A stretch of DNA of 41,645 nt from a virus. This document shows, piece after piece, positions 28,941 through 35,876 of the stretch. The stretch lies in the IMG/VR virus record IMGVR_UViG_3300020156_000052, positions 1 to 41,645 of that record; one strand, 5' to 3'. The notes under the pieces were generated by a model. That model searched no databases and had not been told where the DNA came from. It was given only the letters and a program-made list of their open reading frames with translations. The position numbers and the translations under genes were made by a program. The first letter of the stretch is position 1. Each line of letters starts with the position of its first letter.

Positions 28941-28956
28941 TGGTGGGTGATGCCGA

Positions 28957-29496
28957 TCAGTCGAAAGCCTCGACGTCCTCGGCCTTGGCGTCCTTGGCCT
29001 TCAGCTCGGCCGACACGGTACGCAGGTACTCGCGGAACGAGCCCGCGATCTCCTTGTCCCGGTCGGTGGGCTCGGCGATGGAGTACGCCAGCACCTTCTT
29101 GTTCCGCTGGCTCGGCTGGCTGTTGATCCGGCCGAGCATCGGGCGGATACGCAGCGCGGTGCCCGCGGCGCTCTTGCCCTCCACCCGGTGGCGGAGCCGG
29201 GCCACCAGCCCGGTGGTGCTGTGCTGGAAGTCGTCCAGCCGGATCGGCTCACCCTCCACGGCGGGCACCGTCTCGGTGAAGGCGTTGCCGTCCAGGCCGT
29301 TGTCCAGGACCACCGTTACCGTTTCGATGAACGGGTAGAGCTTGCCCTCGGGGTTCTTGCGCTCCCCGGCCTTCCGGGCGTAGATGGCCACCAGCCGGTT
29401 GTCCAGGTCCTCCATGCCGGGGAATGCGCTCTTGGCGTCGTCCCACTCGTCCTCGTCCCCGCCGGCCACCTGATTGGTCTGCGTCTGCTCCGTCAC
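28957..29496 (-). CDS. Acidic protein of unknown function, possible DNA-metabolism factor (179 aa)
   Basis: GTG start preceded by AAGGAGA. N-terminal 20 residues are acidic and disordered. The core has beta-strands (RLVAIYARKAG, then LYPFIETVTVVLDNG and FQHSTTGLVARLRHRV) that recall OB-fold single-strand DNA-binding proteins by strand rhythm only. The C-terminus is a charged helix ending DAKAEDVEAFD, like the acidic tip of SSB proteins. Next to a nuclease and helicase operon, a role in replication or recombination is plausible. Not matched to a named family. Confidence 0.6.
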   Translation of the reverse strand: MTEQTQTNQVAGGDEDEWDDAKSAFPGMEDLDNRLVAIYARKAGERKNPEGKLYPFIETVTVVLDNGLDGNAFTETVPAVEGEPIRLDDFQHSTTGLVARLRHRVEGKSAAGTALRIRPMLGRINSQPSQRNKKVLAYSIAEPTDRDKEIAGSFREYLRTVSAELKAKDAKAEDVEAFD

Positions 29497-29545
29497 TGCG
29501 TCTCCTTCTGCGGCTGTTCTTCTGCTTGGTGGTGCGCGCCCCGGG

Positions 29546-29560
29546 ACCGATTCGATCGGT
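29546..29560. repeat. 15-nt palindrome ACCGAT-TCG-ATCGGT
   Basis: A perfect 6-bp arm inverted repeat with a 3-nt centre lies in the about 95-nt gap between the 51-aa and 179-aa genes. It could fold as a small hairpin in the mRNA or be an operator. No other signal is seen in this gap. Confidence 0.5.
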
Positions 29561-29592
29561 CGCCCTCGCGGCTGCACGCCGGGGCCCCCTGC

Positions 29593-29748
29593 TCAGTTCT
29601 TGCTGTAGCCGCCCTGCCGCTTCCAGACGCCGGTCTGAGCGATCGCCTTGGCCTCGCTCTTGCTCGGCCTCGGAAGCTTCGCCGCGGCTGATGCCTTTTG
29701 TGCCCGGGTGGCGTCGCGCAGATCGTGCTTGTTAGTGCTCCAGGCCAT
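29593..29748 (-). CDS. Small basic protein (51 aa)
   Basis: ATG with GGGAGA upstream. Sequence is Lys/Arg/Ala-rich and helical (KHDLRDATRAQKASAAAKLP, then SEAKAIAQTGVWKRQGG) without cysteines or membrane helices. Not recognised. Likely a nucleic-acid-binding or regulatory peptide. First gene downstream of the promoter region at 29912-29945, with about 160 nt of untranslated leader. Confidence 0.55.
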   Translation of the reverse strand: MAWSTNKHDLRDATRAQKASAAAKLPRPSKSEAKAIAQTGVWKRQGGYSKN

Positions 29749-29910
29749 GCTGTGGGTCTCCCGTCCCTGGTGGATGTGGTGCGGGGCGCGGTAAGGATTC
29801 CGCCAGTGGTGGCATCGTCCGGTCCGCCGCGCCCCGCCAGCAGGGCAGTCACCGCCGACACTGGCCCCTGTTACGGGGCGCCGGGCCTGCCGATCAACTG
29901 CAACCTGCTG

Positions 29911-29947
29911 AGGTAACTCTACCTCAGCTATAACAGAGGTGTCAACC
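29911..29947 (-). promoter_or_regulatory. Promoter-operator region with variant box and 20-nt palindrome
   Basis: The minus strand carries TTGACA (29941-29946), then a CCTCTGTTATAGCTGAGGTA variant of the repeated box, then TAGAGT 18 nt after the -35. A perfect CTGAGGTA-actc-TACCTCAG inverted repeat (29909-29928) overlaps. Either TATAGC or TAGAGT may be the -10. The box may act here as an operator between -35 and -10. Confidence 0.55.
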
Positions 29948-30883
29948 CACCGGGCGGAGTGCTCCGCAGCGGCGGCCCACCGCCTGGCTCTTGCCCAGGG
30001 ACCGCAGCTCCACGTTGCGGGCCGCGGTCTCGAGCACCGCCTTGCCGTAGTCCAGCGGGACCTCCAGGATCTCCACCGGCAGCAGGGGCTGGTCCGGTCC
30101 CGGGGTGTGCGGCATGTGCGCCACCAGCGCCACCGGGCGGCCCGCGTACTCCCCACCCGGGTGGCCCATCAGCGTGCCCACCTCGTTGGGCACCCATCCG
30201 CCCGTGGTGTCCAGCGGGCCCTCCCACCGCCAGGGGGCACTGTCGTATCCGTAGAGCTGGCCTGCGATCTCCTGGAAGGTCCAGAACGTGCGCTGGGTCT
30301 TCCAGTCCAGCGTGCCCACCTGGCCCGTGCGACGGCACAGCACCTTGGCGTCCGAGGTGCCCACCACCCCGCCGGCCAGCGGGTGCCAGACGCGGTACTC
30401 CGTGCGGATGATGTCCAGGTCGGCCCGGTCCAGCGCCTCCAGCGCGCTGTCCAGTTGCATCCGCATCCCGCGGGTGCCCACCCTGGCCCCGGTGGTGAGG
30501 TAGGTGTCCATCATCAGGTGCCGCGCAGTGCCGCGGCGCGCCCCGGCGCCCGCGCCGGCCGTTTCCCTGGCCAGCTCGGCGTGCGCCAGCGCGGTGGCCC
30601 GCTGGTCCTCGTCCGCCATGCTGTCCACGTTGGCGGCCAGCCACTCGTCCACCAGCAGGCCATCGTGGGCGCGCAGCCCCATCATGGTCTTCCAGATCAG
30701 CCAATCCTGGAGGCGCTTCTGGTCGGAGAATGCGCTGGCCAGGTTGGTCATCCGCATATACCCGCGCTGGCCCTTGGCCAGGGCGGTGCCGGGTGGGGGC
30801 GGGAAGTTGTACCGCCCCCACCCCTCGTTCAGCCCGTACAGGGTGGGGGCGGGCGCCTCGTCCCACAGGTCCTCGTCCGTCAC
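29942..30883 (-). CDS. PD-(D/E)XK nuclease, RecB/Cas4-like (313 aa)
   Basis: The nuclease motifs occur in order: a motif-I His in GTARHLMMD (His122), the catalytic Asp in VVGTSDAKVL (Asp178), the D-x-K core in GTLDWKTQR (Asp193, Lys195) and the downstream QEIAGQLYGY helix typical of RecB/Cas4-type exonucleases. It likely degrades DNA ends for recombination or replication. GTG start overlaps the upstream stop (GTGA). It is the last gene of a nine-gene leftward operon starting at 34480, beside an SF2 helicase, with which it could form a resection pair. Confidence 0.83.
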   Translation of the reverse strand: MTDEDLWDEAPAPTLYGLNEGWGRYNFPPPPGTALAKGQRGYMRMTNLASAFSDQKRLQDWLIWKTMMGLRAHDGLLVDEWLAANVDSMADEDQRATALAHAELARETAGAGAGARRGTARHLMMDTYLTTGARVGTRGMRMQLDSALEALDRADLDIIRTEYRVWHPLAGGVVGTSDAKVLCRRTGQVGTLDWKTQRTFWTFQEIAGQLYGYDSAPWRWEGPLDTTGGWVPNEVGTLMGHPGGEYAGRPVALVAHMPHTPGPDQPLLPVEILEVPLDYGKAVLETAARNVELRSLGKSQAVGRRCGALRPVG

Positions 30884-31059
30884 TCCGACCCCACCCGACG
30901 AGCAGTGGCCCACGCCTCCACGATCCAATCCGGGGTCTCGTTCAGCACGGCCTCCAGGCCACGCTTGATGTCCTCGTCCGCCAGCGGATTCCAGCAGTCC
31001 GCCCCCTCGCGGAACGTGCGCACTTCGCCCTCGGACACCGCGATCCGGTCCTCGCTCAC
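30880..31059 (-). CDS. Small acidic protein between helicase and nuclease (59 aa)
   Basis: GTG start overlaps the helicase stop, and its own TGA overlaps the nuclease start (both GTGA), so it is fully coupled. Soluble, acidic, helical: VSEDRIAVSEGEVRTFREGA, then LADEDIKRGLEAVLNETPDW. It has a ribosome site GGGAG. Family not recognised; an adaptor between helicase and nuclease is possible but only inferred from position. Confidence 0.6.
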   Translation of the reverse strand: MSEDRIAVSEGEVRTFREGADCWNPLADEDIKRGLEAVLNETPDWIVEAWATARRVGSE

Positions 31060-32813
31060 GCTGCTCCCGTCCTCTCCTTGATCCGGCCCACGGCGGGGTC
31101 CACCCGCCGCGACGCCAGCACCCTATCCATGCGGTCCGACAGTTTCCCGGCCTTGCCTCCGGCCTTGCTGGCCAGGATGTCCCCGTACTGCACGCCGAGC
31201 CGGTCGGCCATCGCGCGCATGTCCTCGCCCGGCACGGCTTTGCGCCACGCCCGGCCCTTGTCCGCCAGCAGGCGGCCCACGTCCCCGCCCAGCTCCAGCG
31301 CCAGGTCCTCGGCGGTGGCCATGGCCAGCTCGAGATCGGGGATGTCTCGAGCGTGGCGCCGCACCTTGCTGTGCAGGATGGAGAACGCCGACCACCCGTC
31401 ACCCTCGCGCAGCAGGAACACGTAGTCCTGCCGCTTGCCGATCGGCAGGAACGGGTGGCCGCCGCTGGTGTACTGCCACACCTTGCTGGAGCGCTCGGTG
31501 AGGGGGTCGAACCGCACCAGCTCGGCCGGGCCGCGGTACTGCGCAGCCTCGGTGTCCAGCTCGGCGCCCAGGTCCCACTCGTCCTCCATGCGGGTGAGCG
31601 AGGTGCCGTCCTCGTCCGCCGGCAGGGGCCGGTCCGACAGGTCGGCCACCGAGCACAGGCTGGTGACGCCGTCGGACACGGTGATCAGCACGGCGTGCTG
31701 CTCGGCCCGCGGCGGGGCGTCCGGGCCGATCCACGGCCGGAGCCCGCGGCCCGCCATCTGTATGAACAGCGGGGCGCTGCGCGTCGGCCTGGCCACCACC
31801 ACCGCCTTCACGCGAGGGCAGTCCCATCCCTCGGTGAGCACCATGCAGTTGGCCACCACCTGGGTGGTGCCGTTGGCCAGCCTGTCCAGCACCGCGTCCC
31901 GCTCGGTCTGCGGCATGGCCCCGGTGACCACCTCCGTCTTGATCCCGGCTGCGTTGAACGCCTCGGCGAACCGGTGGGAGCTGGCCACGTCCGGGCAGAA
32001 GATCACCCCGGACAGGTCGCTGGCCACCTCGTTGTACCGCTCGGCCACCAGCTCGGGGGCCAGGGTGGACGCGGCTAGGGCGGTGGCCACGGCCCGGTCG
32101 GAGTAGTCCCCATCGGCGCCCGGCGCGGTGTTCTGCCTTCCCAGGGAGAAGTCCGGGATGGTCACCCGGAAGGCGGCCACGTCCACGAGGTGGCCGCGCC
32201 GGATGGCCCAGGAGATCCCCCGGGAGAACACCAGGTCCTGCCACACGTGGCCGAGCGCCTGGCCGTCCCCACGGGCTGCGGTAGCTGTCACGCCGAGCAC
32301 GGGGGTGGTTTCTGGGCAGGACCGATTCCAGTACATGACCCCGTCAGCGTGCCGCGCCCCTGTCCTGCACGGGAGGCAGCCAAAGGCACCGTAGTGCTCC
32401 AGGATCTCGCGGTACGTGGGGGCCACCGCGTGGTGCGCCTCGTCCACGATGACCAGGGTCACCCCGGTGATGCGGGCGCGGCGCTCCCGCCTGGCCAGCG
32501 TCTGCACGCTGGCTACGACGATGTCCGCGTCCACCTCGTCCTCGGCGGCCTTCACCACCCCCACCGTCCAGCGGCCGGGCACCACCGCGCGGATGGTGCG
32601 CACGGCCTGGCGCACCAGCTCATCGGTGTGCACCAGCGCCAGGACGCGGCCCAGGTCCCCCTCCAGGTGCCGGGCCGCCCGGGCGGCGAACGTCACCGTC
32701 TTGCCGAGCCCGGTAGCCATCTCGACCAGCAGGCGGGTGGCCGTGGGGTCGGCCGTACGGGCCTCGGCCTCGGCGGCCAGGGCCTGCTCCTGGTAGTCGC
32801 GCAGGATGGTCAC
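31056..32813 (-). CDS. SF2 DEAH-box helicase with zinc insertion (585 aa)
   Basis: ATP-dependent DNA unwinding or translocation. The motifs are in order: I MATGLGKT (about residues 32-39), Ia VHTDELVRQ, II VDEAHH (124-128), III GVTATA, V region TEGWDCP and VI QMAGRGLRP. Between II and III is a Cys/His insert (CLPCRTGARH...C, residues 146-166) likely to bind zinc. The C-terminal 200 residues are helical. GTG 32813 is chosen for its GGAGGACC site and overlap with the micro-ORF stop. Resembles phage DNA-repair/replication helicases (UvsW/RecQ-like in layout). Confidence 0.9.
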   Translation of the reverse strand: MTILRDYQEQALAAEAEARTADPTATRLLVEMATGLGKTVTFAARAARHLEGDLGRVLALVHTDELVRQAVRTIRAVVPGRWTVGVVKAAEDEVDADIVVASVQTLARRERRARITGVTLVIVDEAHHAVAPTYREILEHYGAFGCLPCRTGARHADGVMYWNRSCPETTPVLGVTATAARGDGQALGHVWQDLVFSRGISWAIRRGHLVDVAAFRVTIPDFSLGRQNTAPGADGDYSDRAVATALAASTLAPELVAERYNEVASDLSGVIFCPDVASSHRFAEAFNAAGIKTEVVTGAMPQTERDAVLDRLANGTTQVVANCMVLTEGWDCPRVKAVVVARPTRSAPLFIQMAGRGLRPWIGPDAPPRAEQHAVLITVSDGVTSLCSVADLSDRPLPADEDGTSLTRMEDEWDLGAELDTEAAQYRGPAELVRFDPLTERSSKVWQYTSGGHPFLPIGKRQDYVFLLREGDGWSAFSILHSKVRRHARDIPDLELAMATAEDLALELGGDVGRLLADKGRAWRKAVPGEDMRAMADRLGVQYGDILASKAGGKAGKLSDRMDRVLASRRVDPAVGRIKERTGAA

Positions 32814-32914
32814 GGCAGGTCCTCCAGTACGCCGATGATCAGCAGGGAGATCCCCACTGAGATGAGGAGCAGGGCGACGAACGTGCTCCACCAGGTGCTC
32901 CACCAGTCACGCAA
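32810..32914 (-). CDS. Micro-membrane peptide with TTG start (34 aa)
   Basis: The TTG lies just inside the end of the 128-aa gene and the TGA overlaps the helicase GTG, exactly filling the gap. The peptide has a repeated Trp start (LRDWWSTWWSTF) and one hydrophobic helix (VALLLISVGISLLIIGVL) with an acidic end. TTG and small size lower confidence, but the frame-perfect overlaps argue for coupling or a real peptide. Confidence 0.45.
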   Translation of the reverse strand: MRDWWSTWWSTFVALLLISVGISLLIIGVLEDLP

Positions 32915-33293
32915 GGCGCACCCCCAGGCCCTGCTCGCAGCACGTCCGGCACGCCGTACGCCACGGCGGCACCTCGGCGGAATAGCAGAAGGTGCAGGCG
33001 TCCGTGGCCGACCCGTGCATCAAGTAGAGGGCGCCGGGCAGGACCTGGCCCGCCGGCAGGATCGGCTGGCCGCCGACCCACAGTCCCTGTTCCACCATCA
33101 GCACCAGCGGAATGCGCCATCCGGGCACCATCCACGTGGCGGGCACGTACTCCCGGATCTCGGTGGGGTACGGGATCAGGGAGCTGGGCTCCACCCAGGC
33201 CACGCGAGCGGGCTCTGGGGCGTACTTGTACGGGCGGGCGGGCGCGTCCCGCCACAGGCCGTCCATCGGCCCGCCGACAAACAGGCGTCTCAC
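32907..33293 (-). CDS. Small phage protein with GGPMDG motif and Cys pairs (128 aa)
   Basis: Begins VRRLFVGGPMDGLWRDAP; the G-G-P-M-D-G start recurs in the gene at 38860. The middle is beta-rich and the C-terminus has CTFCYSAEV and CRTCC pairs suited to zinc binding. GTG start with GAGGAGG upstream, overlapping the preceding stop. GGP-x-DG proteins are common small actinophage proteins of unknown function. Confidence 0.68.
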   Translation of the reverse strand: MRRLFVGGPMDGLWRDAPARPYKYAPEPARVAWVEPSSLIPYPTEIREYVPATWMVPGWRIPLVLMVEQGLWVGGQPILPAGQVLPGALYLMHGSATDACTFCYSAEVPPWRTACRTCCEQGLGVRLA

Positions 33294-33502
33294 CGCAGCC
33301 TCCTCATGGTGGGTGTGCCGACGTGCCAGCCCTTGCAGGCCGGGCACGGGTAGACGTTCAGGGACTCGGGGGCGGCCCCGAGCGCGATGCGGCGCTCCAT
33401 GGCCTCCTGCGCGTAGGGGCGCTGGGTGTATCTGATCTTGCCCACGCACCCGCGCCGGGGGTTGAACCTCCCGCGGCCATAGCCGTTGGCGCCGCTGGCC
33501 AT
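33290..33502 (-). CDS. Small zinc-ribbon-like protein (70 aa)
   Basis: Residues YPCPACKGWHVG near the C-terminus match a common phage pattern (Y-x-C-P-x-C-x-x-W-H). The rest is basic (RGRFNPRRGCVGKIRYTQRP) and helical. ATG with GGGAGCGGG upstream; the start and end overlap neighbouring genes by 1-4 nt. Probably binds nucleic acid; function unknown. Confidence 0.72.
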   Translation of the reverse strand: MASGANGYGRGRFNPRRGCVGKIRYTQRPYAQEAMERRIALGAAPESLNVYPCPACKGWHVGTPTMRRLR

Positions 33503-33744
33503 CACCCGCTCCCGAGGATGGTGATGATGGTGTCCACGGCCTGCCCGGTGACCCCGCGGCGCACCAGCACGGTCTCGTGGGCGGGCATGTTCTTCACTCC
33601 CACCCCCACGATGGTCACGGCCACCAGGCCGCCCTGGTGCGGGCGGGTGGCCCGCACCACGTACCACTTCCCGGTCTTGGCGGAGTGGATCTCGTCGGAC
33701 TCCACCACCTGGTCCCACCGCAAGGGCGCCTCCTTCAGTTCCAC
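33502..33744 (-). CDS. Small beta-rich hypothetical protein (73-80 aa)
   Basis: Encodes WDQVVESDEIHSAKTGKWYV, then TRPHQGGLVAVTIVGVGVKN, then a helix AVDTIITILGSG; a small OB- or SH3-like beta barrel is likely. The GTG at 33744 lies inside the upstream gene. A TTG at 33723 has a better placed AAGGAGG site (5 nt spacing) and may be the true start. Overlaps the next ATG by one base. Family not recognised. Confidence 0.6.
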   Translation of the reverse strand: MELKEAPLRWDQVVESDEIHSAKTGKWYVVRATRPHQGGLVAVTIVGVGVKNMPAHETVLVRRGVTGQAVDTIITILGSG

Positions 33745-34232
33745 GACACGACCCCGCGGCTGGGCCGGGTGATGCGGTGCTCCCCGGGGTGACCCGGGGC
33801 GCGGCCGCACAGGATCGTGGGGTCGGCCGGGTACGGCGCGCGGCAGAGGGCGGGAGCCTGGAGCACCGCGGTGTCCGGCTCGGTGCTGCTGTCCTGCCAG
33901 CGCAGGTAGCCACGGCCGTGCTCGGTGGCGTGATCGGCGGGCAGGGCGCAGCGCACGGTGGGCACCGCGCTCGGGTGGGTGCTGGTGCAGGTGCTGGCCG
34001 CGGATACCCGGATGATCTCGGTCTGCGCGTCCGCCGGCCGGGGGGTCTCCAGCTCGGCTTCCAGGCGCGCCCCGGTCTCGACCAGGAGCACGCCGAGCGC
34101 GCGAGCGTCGTTGCGGTTCATCCGCACCGTCACAGGGTCGACGTCCTGGACGTACCCCTGGGCGGAGGCTTGGATCATCCGGACGCCGATCACGCGGGCG
34201 GTGCCCGCGAGCTGGTGCTGGTCCATGGTCAT
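33735..34232 (-). CDS. Hypothetical protein, possible small-molecule or host-interaction factor (165 aa)
   Basis: ATG overlaps the upstream stop (ATGA). The N-terminal half is alpha/beta (ARVIGVRMIQASAQGYVQDV, then MNRNDARALGVLLVETGARL). The C-terminal half has Cys residues (TVRCALPADHATEHGRG, CRAPYPADPTILCGRAPGHPGEH) resembling repeated Cys-x-H-x-Gly-H patterns used as zinc knuckles in actinobacterial proteins. Not assigned to a family. Second gene of the leftward replication operon. Confidence 0.65.
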   Translation of the reverse strand: MTMDQHQLAGTARVIGVRMIQASAQGYVQDVDPVTVRMNRNDARALGVLLVETGARLEAELETPRPADAQTEIIRVSAASTCTSTHPSAVPTVRCALPADHATEHGRGYLRWQDSSTEPDTAVLQAPALCRAPYPADPTILCGRAPGHPGEHRITRPSRGVVSWN

Positions 34233-34480
34233 GCCTTTCGGGGGGCAGGGTTGAGGATGTCGGCCGGGACCTCCACAAGGCCGTGGGTGGCGCCCACGTA
34301 CAGGTCGGCGGCCCGCTCGTAGCACGGGAGGCACTGCACGCGGTACCGGTCCGCCTGGAAGCTGGTGGCCGCGGCGAGCATGTCCAGCGGGTACTCCCGC
34401 CGCACGCCCGTGCCCTCGCACAGGAAGGACAGGCGCGTCTCGCAGGGTCCCTCGGTAACGTGCAGGATCTCATCGGTCAT
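34229..34480 (-). CDS. Small Cys-rich protein, first gene of the leftward operon, leaderless (83 aa)
   Basis: ATG exactly 6 nt after TATAGT. The sequence has Cys13, Cys21 and a YRVQCLPCYERA pair, suggesting a zinc fold, then a strand-helix end GLVEVPADIL. Family not recognised. As first gene behind the regulated promoter, it may be an early regulatory or takeover protein. Confidence 0.68.
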   Translation of the reverse strand: MTDEILHVTEGPCETRLSFLCEGTGVRREYPLDMLAAATSFQADRYRVQCLPCYERAADLYVGATHGLVEVPADILNPAPRKA

Positions 34481-34543
34481 ACCCACACTATAGCAGACGA
34501 GCAGAGTTGACCGCAACGGCCGTACCTCTGCTATAGTAGACGC
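34481..34543. promoter_or_regulatory. Back-to-back extended -10 promoters for two leaderless genes
   Basis: TATAGT occurs at 34487-34492 (minus) and 34532-34537 (plus), each preceded by TCTGC and each followed after 6 nt by an ATG (34480 minus, 34544 plus). TTGCGG lies 18 nt behind the minus core and TTGACC 19 nt behind the plus core. This is the hub that launches both replication operons. Confidence 0.82.
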
Positions 34544-35782
34544 ATGACGATCGAGCTGTTCCCCGAGCAGGAGGCCGCCCTTGGGCGGATCGCCGCCTGG
34601 CACGCCTCCGACCCCTTCGACCCGTTCCGCCTGTTCGGCCCCGCCGGTACCGGCAAGACCACCCTGGCCCGCGAGGTGGCCGCCCGGCTCGGAGGCTCCG
34701 TGTTGTTCGGCGCCTACACCGGCAAGGCCGCCAGCGTGCTGCGCTCCAAGGGCTGCCACCCTGCCAGCACGCTGCACTCCCTGATCTACCGCCCCACGGC
34801 CAACGACGAGGCCAAGGAGGCCCTGCGCCTCGCCCAGCAGGAGCTGGCCAACGAGATCGACCCCGAGCAGATCAAGCTCCTGGAGGAGCAGATCGGCAAG
34901 CTCGAGCAGCAGGCGCGCACCATCGGCTGGCAGATCAACCCCGAGAGCGAGCTGGCCTACGCCAGCCTGCTCATCCTGGACGAGGTGTCCATGGTCAATG
35001 CCAAGCTGGCCGCCGACCTCGAGAGCTTCGGCGTGCCGATCCTGGTGCTCGGCGACCCCGAGCAGCTCGAGCCCGTGGAGGGCGGCGGGTACTACACCGA
35101 CGCGGAGCCGGACGTGCTGCTCACCGAGATCCACCGCCAGGCGCTGGACTCCCCCGTGCTCGAGCTGGCCACCCGGGTGCGCACCAGCACCAGCCGGGAT
35201 TTCGGCCTCACCGCGGCCGACATGGAGCCCGCCAGCCTGGCCGCCGCCATGGAGGCGGACCAGGTGCTGGTGTGGTCGAACCGGAGGCGCTGGTCCCTGA
35301 TCAACGCCATGCGGGCCCGGCTCGGCTTCCCCGCCGGCCAGGTGGTGCCCGGGGACCGGATCATGTGCCTCACCAACAACAAGGACCTGGCCGTGTTCAA
35401 CGGCCAGCAGTTCATCGTGCACGGAGTCACCCCGGCCGCGCTCGGCCCCACCCTGGCCGTGGAGGACGAGGACGGGCGCCACCGCACCATCCCCGTGTTC
35501 GGCGACGGGTTCGCCGGGCAGGCCGAGCAGGACCTGGCCAAGCGGTCCGGCGCCGGGGTGAAGGGTGGCAGGATGCTGGCCACGTTCGCCAACGCCATCA
35601 CGGTGCATAAGGCTCAGGGCTCCGAGTGGCAGCACGTGTACGTCGTGAACGAGGCGCCCGGGGTGGCGGCCATGACGGCCAAGCGCGAGGGCGCCGTGGC
35701 CGGGGTGACCGCCGGAAGGCGGTGGCTCTACACCGCCGCCACGAGGGCGTCCGAGAGGGTTACGATCACCCTCCCGCGGTAG
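34544..35782 (+). CDS. SF1 helicase, RecD/Pif1/Dda-like (412 aa)
   Basis: 5'-3' type DNA helicase by motif set: I FGPAGTGKTT (about residues 31-40), II LLILDEVSM (142-150), the III-like LGDPEQLEP, an HRQ segment, ITVHKAQGSEW near 355 and YTAATRA (VI) near the end. A charged coiled coil at 86-126 is inserted between I and II. Leaderless: ATG 6 nt after TATAGT. Likely works at the replication fork or in recombination with the leftward nuclease and helicase. Confidence 0.9.
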   Translation: MTIELFPEQEAALGRIAAWHASDPFDPFRLFGPAGTGKTTLAREVAARLGGSVLFGAYTGKAASVLRSKGCHPASTLHSLIYRPTANDEAKEALRLAQQELANEIDPEQIKLLEEQIGKLEQQARTIGWQINPESELAYASLLILDEVSMVNAKLAADLESFGVPILVLGDPEQLEPVEGGGYYTDAEPDVLLTEIHRQALDSPVLELATRVRTSTSRDFGLTAADMEPASLAAAMEADQVLVWSNRRRWSLINAMRARLGFPAGQVVPGDRIMCLTNNKDLAVFNGQQFIVHGVTPAALGPTLAVEDEDGRHRTIPVFGDGFAGQAEQDLAKRSGAGVKGGRMLATFANAITVHKAQGSEWQHVYVVNEAPGVAAMTAKREGAVAGVTAGRRWLYTAATRASERVTITLPR

Positions 35783-35811
35783 GGAAGGGCCGCGGAAGAT
35801 CCCTGAAAAGG

Positions 35812-35841
35812 CAGGAGCCCCGGCGTCCACCGGGGCTCCTG
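35812..35841. terminator. Terminator after the SF1 helicase gene
   Basis: 12-bp perfect stem (CAGGAGCCCCGG/CCGGGGCTCCTG) with a 6-nt loop, between the helicase stop and the primase ATG on the same strand. No U-run, so partial read-through is possible. Confidence 0.72.
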
Positions 35842-35876
35842 TGAGCTATCACTTACGACGATCGGAGGATACCCCA

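Noticed and set aside
29493-29861. Minus-strand 122-codon frame overlapping the 51-aa gene
   Set aside because: It overlaps a better supported small gene in another frame and has no recognisable motif. The gap 29749-29920 is therefore left as leader.
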